Positions 1 to 6,388 of a stretch of 12,313 bases of DNA are shown here, piece by piece (positions within the stretch are counted from its first letter, which is position 1; each line of letters begins with the position of its first letter). This DNA is from Phytoactinopolyspora endophytica (GTDB lineage Bacteria > Actinomycetota > Actinomycetes > Jiangellales > Jiangellaceae): positions 512,226-524,538 of the forward strand of contig NZ_ML142852.1 of NCBI RefSeq assembly GCF_004138495.1, given 5' to 3'. The notes beneath the pieces were generated by a model, which made no database searches, was not told the DNA's origin, and was given only the letters and a program-made list of their open reading frames with translations. The position numbers were made by a program, and so were the translations under genes.

Positions 1-1145
1 ATCCACGACGGGATCTTGACCAGAATGTAGAACAAGGCCAATGTGACGAGCAGGTTCACCAGCCCGTCAACGGTGGGGCCGAAGACCGTGAAGCCGCCGT
101 CGGCGAAGAACACTCGCAACGCCGTCACCAGTGTCAACGACTGGGCCAACTGGATCGCCAGCACACCGGCGAACGCCCGCCACCACCACCTGGCCACGCC
201 CTCGGTCTGCGGCAGGCCATGACACGCCAGCGCCAAGGGTGCACCGGCGATCAGAATCACCGTCACCGCGACCCTGACCACATAAGTGATCAGCAGCCCT
301 ACTAACGCCACGGCGACGGCCAGGCCGATGAAGAGGATGAAGATGCTGCCGTTGAGCATGCCGTTCAGAACCAGGCTGGTCAGCGCCTCCGCGGCCTGTT
401 CCTCGTCCATGCCCTCGCCGAGCACTGCCCGGGAGGTGGCGTTCGCGAAGATGATCGCCTGCTCGGCCACCAGCAGGCTGGTGTTGGCCGCGATGAACCC
501 GACCACGAGCCTGGGCAGCAGTTCCTTCCACGAATAACGCGTCTGCACCGTCTCGTGGGCCATCAGCACCACTCCGGCGATCAACACCAGCAGCGCGTAC
601 GCGGCGATGACGTACGCCCGGCTGGTGTCCCACAGCTCACCGATGCGTGGCAGTGAGTCCAGCGGCGGCGTGCTCAGCAGCGAGCGGCCCAAGAGGTCGA
701 GCAGCGGGTTCAACGCGGCCCGGACCAGGCCACGGAAGAAGCCGGTGATCGCTTCGTTGATCCCGTCCACGATCCACCCGACAATGCCGCCCGAGCCGCC
801 GTCATCGTCGCCGTCATCCGGCGGCTGTGGCAGCTGCGGAAACTCGGGCTGGGTGGGAGTGGGCGTCGGCGTGGCCGAAGGCGACGGGCTGGACGGCGGC
901 GACGCCGTCGGGGTCTCCGACGGTGTCGGGCTAGGCGACGGCGGAGATGGCGGGGGCAGGGTCAGCGTCGGTCTTGGGAACGCATCCACCGGCGGCCCCG
1001 GAGCCTGTTGCGCCGACGCGCCCACGGCGACGATGAGGCAGCCGAGCAGGACCCCGCCCATGAGCGTGCCCACGGTCAGTCGCCAGGCTCGCCGTCGGCC
1101 ACACGCGGGTAGGCATTTCGGGCCGGTGCTGGCACGTGCCGGCAT
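1..1145 (-). CDS. VirB6/TrbL-like conjugation channel membrane protein, partial (C-terminus off the left edge)
   Basis: The minus-strand frame is open from an ATG at 1145 to base 3, giving 381 codons with no stop, so the 3' end is missing. Residues about 22-45 form a hydrophobic segment ending in an ASA-like cleavage site. Residues about 60-115 are a Pro/Ser/Thr-rich linker ending in an Asp/Gly run. From about residue 175 there are at least five hydrophobic segments (about 176-196, 208-228, 262-284, 286-306, 322-345, then a last one near 360-376). This layout fits the polytopic inner-membrane channel component of type IV secretion systems (VirB6/TrbL-like) in actinobacterial conjugative elements. 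The start lies 2 bases after the TGA of the pilin-like gene, which supports a joint transfer operon. The family call rests on topology and context, not on a diagnostic motif. A generic conjugal membrane protein is the alternative. Confidence 0.72.
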   Translation of the reverse strand, partial: MPARASTGPKCLPACGRRRAWRLTVGTLMGGVLLGCLIVAVGASAQQAPGPPVDAFPRPTLTLPPPSPPSPSPTPSETPTASPPSSPSPSATPTPTPTQPEFPQLPQPPDDGDDDGGSGGIVGWIVDGINEAITGFFRGLVRAALNPLLDLLGRSLLSTPPLDSLPRIGELWDTSRAYVIAAYALLVLIAGVVLMAHETVQTRYSWKELLPRLVVGFIAANTSLLVAEQAIIFANATSRAVLGEGMDEEQAAEALTSLVLNGMLNGSIFILFIGLAVAVALVGLLITYVVRVAVTVILIAGAPLALACHGLPQTEGVARWWWRAFAGVLAIQLAQSLTLVTALRVFFADGGFTVFGPTVDGLVNLLVTLALFYILVKIPSW

Positions 1146-1147
1146 GC

Positions 1148-1567
1148 TCAGGCCGCCACGATGCCGCGTAAGATCTCCACGACCAGCGGGGCCAACGCCG
1201 CCAAGCCGTATCCGAGCCCGGCGCTCTTGAACGCCGTCTTCGCCTTGGCCACTTCGCCGACGTCGCCACCGGCGGCGACATACCTGGTACCGCCCACGGT
1301 GAGGAACACCGTGGCCAGCCCCGCCAGAATGCCCATGATCCAGTTGCGGATCCGGGTCAAGACCTCATCGATCGATTCGGCCACATCGTCGGTGCAGTCG
1401 GCGTCCTGCTCCGCGCAGCCGGACGCCTCAACCACATCGGCGGCCACCGACGGCGGCCCGGCCGGTTCGGCGGCATGGGCGCCGGCGCTGGCGAACATGG
1501 CAATCGCCGCCACGACGAGTATCACGCCAACGGCGTGGACGATGAGTCGGATGGGAATCGCATGCAT
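1148..1567 (-). CDS. VirB2/TrbC-type pilin-like type IV secretion protein
   Basis: The product has 139 residues. Residues 7-31 form a signal-peptide-like hydrophobic stretch ending in AHA. A short acidic region with two Cys (51 and 58) follows, then two further hydrophobic helices (about 75-99 and 117-139) separated by a polar loop, residues 100-115, with the pattern GGDxGEVxKAKxAFKSA. Small size, signal peptide plus two helices, and the GG-Y-AGGD...KAK...GY signature are typical of the small pilin-like subunits of actinobacterial T4SS. The ATG at 1567 has GGAGG seven bases upstream. The 5' end overlaps the sigma-like gene by 46 bases and the 3' end lies 2 bases before the channel-protein start, so co-translation is likely. 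Whether it forms a pilus or only a channel subunit cannot be told from sequence. Confidence 0.82.
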   Translation of the reverse strand: MHAIPIRLIVHAVGVILVVAAIAMFASAGAHAAEPAGPPSVAADVVEASGCAEQDADCTDDVAESIDEVLTRIRNWIMGILAGLATVFLTVGGTRYVAAGGDVGEVAKAKTAFKSAGLGYGLAALAPLVVEILRGIVAA

Positions 1568-2481
1568 CGGGAGACCTCCAGGTGTGACGTCCGCATCCCT
1601 GAAGTCCCGAGATCGCGCTCATTTTGGACATGTCGATGTGCGCTTCGGCGGCTGGCGCCGCTCGCGCGGCCGCTATGCGGGTTCGGCGTCGCTGACCCGC
1701 CGATCGTGCGCCGGGTCCTACGTCGCACAGGCGGATGCACATCGTCGCGCAGGTACGCCACGAGGCGACGCTCCGCCCGCTGGCGACGCTTCGCACACGC
1801 CGCCGTGCTCACATCAGACGTGGCCGCATACGAGCGCACGGACACCCTGTCCAGCCGGGTGGTACCGATCAGGTCCGCCTCCCAGGCGGTGATCACCTCG
1901 TCCGCAACCGCACGGGCCAGCACCAAATCGGGATGGCCCCACGGCGGCGGAGGTTCGGCGGAGTGAAACCCGTCCCCGATCGGAGTCGGTGCATCCAGTG
2001 CCGCCCGCAACGCGGCGTGCCCAGCCCGGTAGGCGGCCCACCGCAGCCGCAGCATGATCCGCGGCCGACGCACGTCCACCACCGCCACAGCGTGCAGGAA
2101 CCCGGACAAGATCTCGGCATGAATGTCGGCGGGATCGGCGGCGAACCTGGCCGACAACGTCGCCGCCATCCGGGTCAACGCGGGCAACGCCACCCCGACG
2201 CACCCCACCGTCCACGCCTGACCGTGGCTGCGCGATAACAAGACCAGGTGCGCCCACACCGCATCCCGGGTCGTTTGCGGACAGTCCTGGGCCAGCAGAC
2301 GCTCGCGTAGCTCGTCCAGCGGGACCCGCCGCTGCGACAGGCTGCCGAACAGCCGACCATCAATCGACAGCGGCTGCGGCCCGGCTATGAGCAAACCGAA
2401 CGCTGTCCTCGCGACATCCAGCGGTAGTGCCGCCGCGCTCCCCGTGGTGAGACTGAGGGCGGCGCTTCTTGTGCTCGACAT
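1522..2481 (-). CDS. Sigma-factor-like / helix-turn-helix protein at the head of the transfer operon
   Basis: The chosen start is the ATG at 2481, preceded by GGGAGG seven bases upstream. An in-frame ATG at 2523 lacks a comparable site. The product has 319 residues. Residues about 114-165 (DIHAEIL, then VRRPRIMLRLRWAAYRAGH) are an Arg- and aromatic-rich helix pair resembling sigma-70 region 2. Residues about 185-245 (VADEVITAWEADLIG, then a basic helix ending KRRQRAERRL) resemble a region-4 helix-turn-helix. It may be a sigma-like regulator of the transfer genes, which follow directly. The tail past residue 250 is basic, low-complexity and overlaps the pilin gene by 46 bases, so it may be poorly conserved. 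Function is inferred from shape and position. A non-sigma DNA-binding relaxosome accessory protein is possible. Confidence 0.6.
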   Translation of the reverse strand: MSSTRSAALSLTTGSAAALPLDVARTAFGLLIAGPQPLSIDGRLFGSLSQRRVPLDELRERLLAQDCPQTTRDAVWAHLVLLSRSHGQAWTVGCVGVALPALTRMAATLSARFAADPADIHAEILSGFLHAVAVVDVRRPRIMLRLRWAAYRAGHAALRAALDAPTPIGDGFHSAEPPPPWGHPDLVLARAVADEVITAWEADLIGTTRLDRVSVRSYAATSDVSTAACAKRRQRAERRLVAYLRDDVHPPVRRRTRRTIGGSATPNPHSGRASGASRRSAHRHVQNERDLGTSGMRTSHLEVSRCMRFPSDSSSTPLA

Positions 2482-2495
2482 GGGATCCCTCCCGG
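2475..2495 (-). promoter_or_regulatory. Ribosome binding site deciding the start of the sigma-like gene
   Basis: Read on the minus strand, GGGAGGGATCCC directly precedes ATG at 2481. This strong Shine-Dalgarno match supports that start over the in-frame ATG 14 codons upstream. Confidence 0.6.
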
Positions 2496-2531
2496 CTCGA
2501 CGGACAACAGACGCCGCCAGCACGCCACATC

Positions 2532-2545
2532 GGCGCTTACGCGCC
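2532..2545. repeat. Short palindrome/hairpin in the leader of the leftward operon
   Basis: GGCGC-TTAC-GCGCC has 5-bp perfect arms and a 4-base loop, about 50 bases upstream of the sigma-like start. It contains CGCTTAC, shared with the larger palindrome at 2691-2707. It could be an operator half or an RNA leader hairpin. Confidence 0.4.
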
Positions 2546-2690
2546 TTCTACGTCGCGGTCACACCCGACTCACAAAGCGCTGACATCGCGCCTGGGTCCG
2601 GTTCGCGAATCTCTGCATTCCTAGCCGGATCACCCCGGACGACCACCCATGCAACACATGCCTCGGTCGCCGAGTGACCTGTGGAATCAC

Positions 2691-2707
2691 CATCGCTGTA
2701 AGCGATG
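2691..2707. repeat. 17-bp palindrome, candidate operator
   Basis: CATCGCTGTAAGCGATG has perfect 7-bp arms around GTA. It lies 146 bases before the rightward start at 2853 and about 210 bases before the leftward start, a good position for a repressor controlling both operons. The odd-length symmetric form is typical of phage- or ICE-type repressor operators. No repressor gene is visible in the window, so the assignment is inference. Confidence 0.45.
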
Positions 2708-2852
2708 TGTAGTAGCGCTGACAGCAGCCCGAGAGCCCACCCGGCAACCGGCGTACGCACACGATCAGCACCCAGCTGTCCAGCTCGGCATGTGCGCCGC
2801 GGAGTTCAGAGGTGTCCCAGCCCGCGTCCCCTGGTTCGAGGTGAACAGACCC

Positions 2853-3662
2853 ATGCCGGACCCCTGCCGCCACGCCGTTCCCCGGCGCTCACACTGTCAC
2901 AAACCCAGCCACCGTGGCCCGGATAAGACGACCCACCCGCCACGAACCGCGTCTCGCACACGTACAGGCAACACGCGGCGGCTCTCCCGGGCGACACCGC
3001 TGACCGTATGGCGATGCGGCACCATACCGATCAGCCTGCCTACACACTGGCCGACCCGGTGCACCGACGTCGTCGAGGCGATCGTCGCCTCATACTCCAC
3101 GCCCGACGATCACATCGTCCTGCTCGACACCGGCCCCGCCACCGGAGGCGACGACCGCGTCGATTCGCCCTCGCACGACATGGCCAGCCCGCAACCCACA
3201 CTCGCCCGGATCGCCGAGCTCGGCCGCCACGCCCACACCCTGCCCCATGATCCGCACCGCTGGCCCACCACCAACCCCAGCACGCGACCCACGCTCGTCA
3301 TCGCAGCGCTCAACCCGCATCAGTCGATCGACACCCGCGCGGTCGATGCCTGGGCCAGCCTCCTGCGCCCGAACGGTGTGCTCGCCGTGCTCACCCACAC
3401 CGGCCACCGAGGCGCACAGCTGGTCGACCCCGCGGGCGCCGTCGTCGCCGTTGCCCAAAACGCCGACCTGTTCTACCTGCAACACATCGTCGTGCTTCCC
3501 CGCGGCCAGGACCACGTCGCCGTCGTTTCCGACCGCCACACGATCGCAGACAGCGCCATGTGCGCCGAACAACGACGCCATCGCCGCGTCCACGCCGACC
3601 TACTGGTGTGGAAGAAGATCGCACACCCGGCCCCTGACACGCAGACGGAGGCACCGCGATGA
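2853..3662 (+). CDS. Degenerate SAM-methyltransferase-like protein, first gene of the methylation/recombinase operon
   Basis: The frame runs open to a TGA at 3660-3662 that overlaps the next ATG (ATGA). From about residue 49 (TVWRCG, THWPTR) the protein looks like the partner usually found before TSPPY methyltransferases in actinobacterial elements. Residues 84-98 (DDHIVLLDTGPATGG) occupy a motif-I-like position. Residues 147-156 (TLVIAALNPH) stand where a catalytic (D/N/S)PPY would be, but the motif is absent. Residues 164-220 continue a Rossmann-like pattern (LLRPNGVLAVLTHTG). It is therefore probably a non-catalytic or divergent methyltransferase fold. The N-terminus is uncertain: no ATG, GTG or TTG lies near residue 49, so I use the ATG at 2853, preceded by a GAGGTG about nine bases away. 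The frame is open as far up as 2649. Its first 45 residues are basic and low-complexity. Confidence 0.6.
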   Translation: MPDPCRHAVPRRSHCHKPSHRGPDKTTHPPRTASRTRTGNTRRLSRATPLTVWRCGTIPISLPTHWPTRCTDVVEAIVASYSTPDDHIVLLDTGPATGGDDRVDSPSHDMASPQPTLARIAELGRHAHTLPHDPHRWPTTNPSTRPTLVIAALNPHQSIDTRAVDAWASLLRPNGVLAVLTHTGHRGAQLVDPAGAVVAVAQNADLFYLQHIVVLPRGQDHVAVVSDRHTIADSAMCAEQRRHRRVHADLLVWKKIAHPAPDTQTEAPR

Positions 3663-4600
3663 CCCAGTTCCCCAGCGTGTGGGCGAGCGCGCAATCCGCC
3701 CCAGCGACCCAACGCAAGAACGCCTACGTGCCAGGCTCGACCGCGCACCCGGCGAAGATGCTCCCCGCCATCGCCCGCCACGCCATCGCCGCATACACCC
3801 ACCCCGGCGACACCGTCCTCGACCCCATGTGCGGCATCGGCACCACCCTCGTCGAAGCCGTCCACCAAGGCCACGACGCCCTCGGTGTCGAGTACGAACC
3901 ACGCTGGGCGAGCATCGCCCAATCCAACCTCGACCTCGCCCGCCGCACTGGTGCGACCGGCACCGGCCAGGTCCTCACCGCCGACGCCCGACGTCTCACC
4001 GACGTCGTGCCCGCCGACCTACACGGCCGAGTGGCCCTCATCGTCACCTCGCCGCCGTACGGTGCATCCGTGCACGGCCAGGTCAGCACCCTGCCTGGCC
4101 GGGGCGTACACAAACGAGACCACACCTACGGGCACCCCCTCGACCGGCACAACCTCGCCAACCTCGACCTACGGCGACTACTGACCGGGTTCACCGCCAT
4201 CCTCACCGCATGCGCATCACTGCTGCGCCCCGGCGGGCACATCGTCATCACCATCCGCCCCTACCGCGACCACGGCGAACTCGTCGACCTACCCACCCAC
4301 ATCCTTCAATGCGGCATCGACGCCGGGCTCACACCAGTCGAACGCTGCGTAGCGCTGCTCGCCCGGGTAGACGACGACAACCTCGTCGCACGCGGATCGT
4401 TCTTCCAACGCGACTTCGTTCGCAAACACCGCGACAACGGGCTCCCCGTCAGCCTCATCGTCCACGAAGACGTCGTCGTACTCCAAGCACTGCCAGGGTG
4501 CGCGAAGGAAAGCGCCGACCGGCCACCGCGAGCACATCGCGCCGTCGAGCAGACCCACCGCCCTCTGCCGACAACCTCACCGCAGCGAGCGGCAGGATGA
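3659..4600 (+). CDS. SAM-dependent DNA (N4-cytosine/N6-adenine type) methyltransferase
   Basis: The product has 313 residues. Residues 31-36 (PAKMLP) resemble the N-terminal lead-in to the methyltransferase fold. Residues 54-63 (LDPMCGIGTT) are the SAM-binding motif I, followed by the acidic GVEYEPRW (76-83) and DAR (109-111). Residues 130-135 (TSPPYG) are the motif IV active site of exocyclic-amino methyltransferases. A further strand motif follows near 205-225 (LLRPGGHIVITIRPYRDHG). Motif order is I then IV with no large insertion between. This fits DNA amino-methyltransferases, though TRM11-like RNA guanine-N2 methyltransferases share DPxCGxGT and cannot be excluded. ATG is preceded by GGAGG and overlaps the upstream stop (ATGA). 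The gene ends in another ATGA overlap with the C5 methyltransferase. No restriction endonuclease is visible, so it looks like an orphan protective or regulatory methylase. Confidence 0.82.
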   Translation: MTQFPSVWASAQSAPATQRKNAYVPGSTAHPAKMLPAIARHAIAAYTHPGDTVLDPMCGIGTTLVEAVHQGHDALGVEYEPRWASIAQSNLDLARRTGATGTGQVLTADARRLTDVVPADLHGRVALIVTSPPYGASVHGQVSTLPGRGVHKRDHTYGHPLDRHNLANLDLRRLLTGFTAILTACASLLRPGGHIVITIRPYRDHGELVDLPTHILQCGIDAGLTPVERCVALLARVDDDNLVARGSFFQRDFVRKHRDNGLPVSLIVHEDVVVLQALPGCAKESADRPPRAHRAVEQTHRPLPTTSPQRAAG

Positions 4601-5682
4601 ACCCGGCAACCGACAGGCTGCGGATCCCATCCAGCCCAGGCCCCGTCATCGGGTCACTCTGCACCGGCGCTGCCGGTCTCGACCTCGCCACCCTCGCCGT
4701 CCTCGGCGGACGGCTGACGTGGTGCGCCGACAACGACCCACACATGAGCGCCCTGCTCGAGATCCGCGCACCCGGGGTGCCCAACCTCGGCGACCTGCGC
4801 ACCGTGAACTGGGCCACCGTCGCACCCGTCGACCTCATCACCGCCGGTTTTCCTTGCCAGGACGTCTCTTCGGCCGGGTTCCGGGCCGGGATCGAGAAAG
4901 GACATCGAAGTGGAATCTGGCGCGACATCGTGCACGCCGTTCGCGTACTACGACCACGCCTACTCTTCGTGGAGAACGTGGCCGCCCTCAGGTGGCGACA
5001 CGGCGGACTGCACCGAGTACTCGCAGACCTGGCCACCGCAGGGTATGACACGTGCTGGCGCAGCATACGCGCCGCCGACATCGGCGCACCCCACCGCCGG
5101 GAACGACTGTTCCTGCTCGCCTGGGACCGACAAGCTCCTTCCCACACCACAGGCTCACGACGGCTCGTCCAACGGGATCAGCGCCGCCAGTCGGCAGGGT
5201 GGACCGTCCCTTCTAGATGCTCTACGTCTACTACCAACGCCAAAAGCGTCAGACGGTGCCAAAAGTCCCCCCGACCAGCGAGGCTCCAAACGCGACCCCA
5301 CGCTCCCATCCGATGCCATCGCCGTCACCCGCAACCCGCGCGACGCTCCTGCTCCGGCTCGCCGAAGGCGGCGGACCACAACGCCACCGCTGCCCACTGG
5401 GGCGACTACGCACCTGCGATCCGCTACTGGGAGGAGACCACCGGAAGATCGACACCGCAACCGACACAGCCCGGCCGAAACAGCCACCCAGTCCTCTCCG
5501 CCGCGTTCGTCGAGCACCTGATGGGCCTCCCACCCGGATGGGTCACCAGCCTGCCGCTGCCCCGCACGGCGATGCTGCGCGCCCTGGGCAACTCCGTCGT
5601 CCCACCACAAGCCGCCCACGCGCTACGGCTGCTCCTTCTCGACCACGCCGCCGACTTCATCGAAAGGGACACGAGATCATGA
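4597..5682 (+). CDS. DNA cytosine-C5 methyltransferase (Dcm type), with compensating frame changes in the target-recognition region
   Basis: The product as read in one frame has 361 residues. Motif I is SLCTGAAGLDLAT (20-32). Motif IV is GFPCQDVS (84-91) with catalytic Cys87. Motif VI is ENV (126-128). DIGAPHRRERLF (161-172) is the motif VIII region. The C-terminus has the family features MGLPPGWV and RALGNSVVPPQA (motif X). It transfers methyl to C5 of cytosine in DNA. Residues about 178-267 in this frame are Arg-rich and unlike the family. The +1 frame over the same bases instead encodes the expected repeat LLPTPQAHDG (from 5135) and LLPTPKASDGAK (from 5228), leading to LPSDAIAV. The frame returns near WGDYAPAI at 5398. 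The gene therefore carries a frame change near 5124-5130 and an opposite one between about 5335 and 5396. Activity is uncertain: catalysis looks intact, but specificity may be altered or lost. ATGA overlaps join it to both neighbours. Confidence 0.85.
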   Translation: MNPATDRLRIPSSPGPVIGSLCTGAAGLDLATLAVLGGRLTWCADNDPHMSALLEIRAPGVPNLGDLRTVNWATVAPVDLITAGFPCQDVSSAGFRAGIEKGHRSGIWRDIVHAVRVLRPRLLFVENVAALRWRHGGLHRVLADLATAGYDTCWRSIRAADIGAPHRRERLFLLAWDRQAPSHTTGSRRLVQRDQRRQSAGWTVPSRCSTSTTNAKSVRRCQKSPRPARLQTRPHAPIRCHRRHPQPARRSCSGSPKAADHNATAAHWGDYAPAIRYWEETTGRSTPQPTQPGRNSHPVLSAAFVEHLMGLPPGWVTSLPLPRTAMLRALGNSVVPPQAAHALRLLLLDHAADFIERDTRS

Positions 5683-6008
5683 ACGACCAGGCAGGGAGTA
5701 GCCGGTGTTCCGAAGCCGTACTGTCGCTGCAGCTGGGCCGCCAGCCACGACCACCGCGGAGCCAATACCGCAGCGAACGACTCTGCGGAAGCCGCACGAT
5801 CGTCCGACACCACGACTCACCCCGCCACGGGCACGGACCGGACCGCACCGCAGCCAGGCCGCAAGGACCCAGCGACCACCATCGGCTGCCAACTACAAGG
5901 CCGACGCCCACCGAACGGGCTGCCCTTACCAACGTCGTCGCGAACGACGCGGAAGCAGGCGACGCCTACGTCGCCATGGACTGCGAGGCCGGGGTGTGCT
6001 TCACATGA
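5679..6008 (+). CDS. Small hypothetical protein of the methyltransferase-recombinase operon
   Basis: The product has 109 residues and is not recognised. The N-terminal 70 residues are rich in Arg, Pro and His with no clear fold. The C-terminal part (about 75-109) is less biased, with TERAALTNVVAND followed by AGDAYVAMDCEAGVCF, which contains two Cys. The frame is chosen because its ATG overlaps the C5-methyltransferase stop (ATGA at 5679-5682) and its TGA overlaps the next ATG (6005-6008), the pattern used throughout this operon. A competing frame over 5705-6004 is also open, so the N-terminal half could have drifted or shifted frame. No function is proposed. Confidence 0.5.
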   Translation: MNDQAGSSRCSEAVLSLQLGRQPRPPRSQYRSERLCGSRTIVRHHDSPRHGHGPDRTAARPQGPSDHHRLPTTRPTPTERAALTNVVANDAEAGDAYVAMDCEAGVCFT

Positions 6009-6388
6009 CGACTCCCGCTCAGCCGGGCAGACCCCGTGACACCACCGCCGTGGTCCAGGCACGCCGAGTCATCATGAACGCGGCCACCGCACCCGAAAGC
6101 GTTGCTCCCGACCACCTCGCATCGAAGGATGTGAGACCGTCCGCGAGAAAAAGCGATCCCGGCACAGGACGCCTTGACACCTCAGGGCAAGAAGAGCGTC
6201 AATCGACACGGGCGAGTGACGCCAGAACGCTCACGGTCGACTTCGACGTGCGCCACGTGCGCGGGCAAGAAGGCGACCTGCTCGCTGCGCGACAGGCCAA
6301 AGCGATCGCCGCGTTGCTGGCCTGGGCTGACCAACAGCGTCGTCGGCTCGGCGACAGCGCTGACGAGGAGGACAAGGAGGCGGCGTGA
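6005..6388 (+). CDS. Small hypothetical protein immediately upstream of the serine recombinase
   Basis: The product has 127 residues. Residues 1-73 are polar and probably disordered. Residues 75-108 (LTVDFDVRHVRGQEGDLLAA, then KAIAALLAWA) form a beta strand plus amphipathic helix that looks like the conserved core. The tail is acidic (DSADEEDKEAA). It starts in an ATGA overlap with the preceding gene and ends in a GTGA overlap with the recombinase. Coupling to the recombinase suggests an accessory role in recombination, such as a directionality factor or partner, but no motif shows this. The start has only a weak ribosome binding site, consistent with translational coupling. Confidence 0.62.
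   Translation: MTTPAQPGRPRDTTAVVQARRVIMNAATAPESVAPDHLASKDVRPSARKSDPGTGRLDTSGQEERQSTRASDARTLTVDFDVRHVRGQEGDLLAARQAKAIAALLAWADQQRRRLGDSADEEDKEAA
6374..6387 (+). promoter_or_regulatory. Ribosome binding site and GTG start of the serine recombinase
   Basis: AAGGAGG followed by CGGC and GTG. The GTG overlaps the upstream TGA (GTGA, 6385-6388). This strong site lies within the end of the upstream gene and supports the GTG start of the recombinase. Confidence 0.65.

Larger units (their letters stand above)
2482..2852. promoter_or_regulatory. Divergent intergenic control region between transfer genes and methyltransferase/recombinase operon
   Basis: These 371 bases separate the leftward sigma-like gene from the rightward methyltransferase operon. 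I see no convincing coding sequence: the open frames here are rich in Arg, His and Pro and lack family resemblance. The stretch holds two GC-rich palindromes, annotated separately, but no confident -35/-10 pair by eye. Given the divergent layout, promoters for both operons probably lie here. Confidence 0.5.

Noticed and set aside
67..633. Minus-strand 188-residue ORF
   Set aside because: Arg/Gly-rich shadow of the VirB6-like gene, whose correct frame shows clear membrane segments over the same bases.
607..1230. Plus-strand 207-residue ORF
   Set aside because: Antisense shadow of the Pro/Ser/Thr linker of the channel protein; its Gly/Val repeats are the complement of those codons.
4455..5150. 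Minus-strand 231-residue ORF
   Set aside because: Antisense to well-supported methyltransferase motifs and Arg/Ser-rich without family features.
4910..5521. Separate gene in the +1 frame inside the C5 methyltransferase
   Set aside because: Only about 5130-5340 of it is protein-like, and that part is the missing target-recognition segment of the methyltransferase, so it is a frame change rather than an overlapping gene.
3247..5682. Single 811-codon open frame
   Set aside because: Only the part after the ATG at 4597 is C5 methyltransferase. The earlier 450 codons are Arg/Pro/His-rich, lie in the wrong frame of the two upstream genes, and resemble no family.
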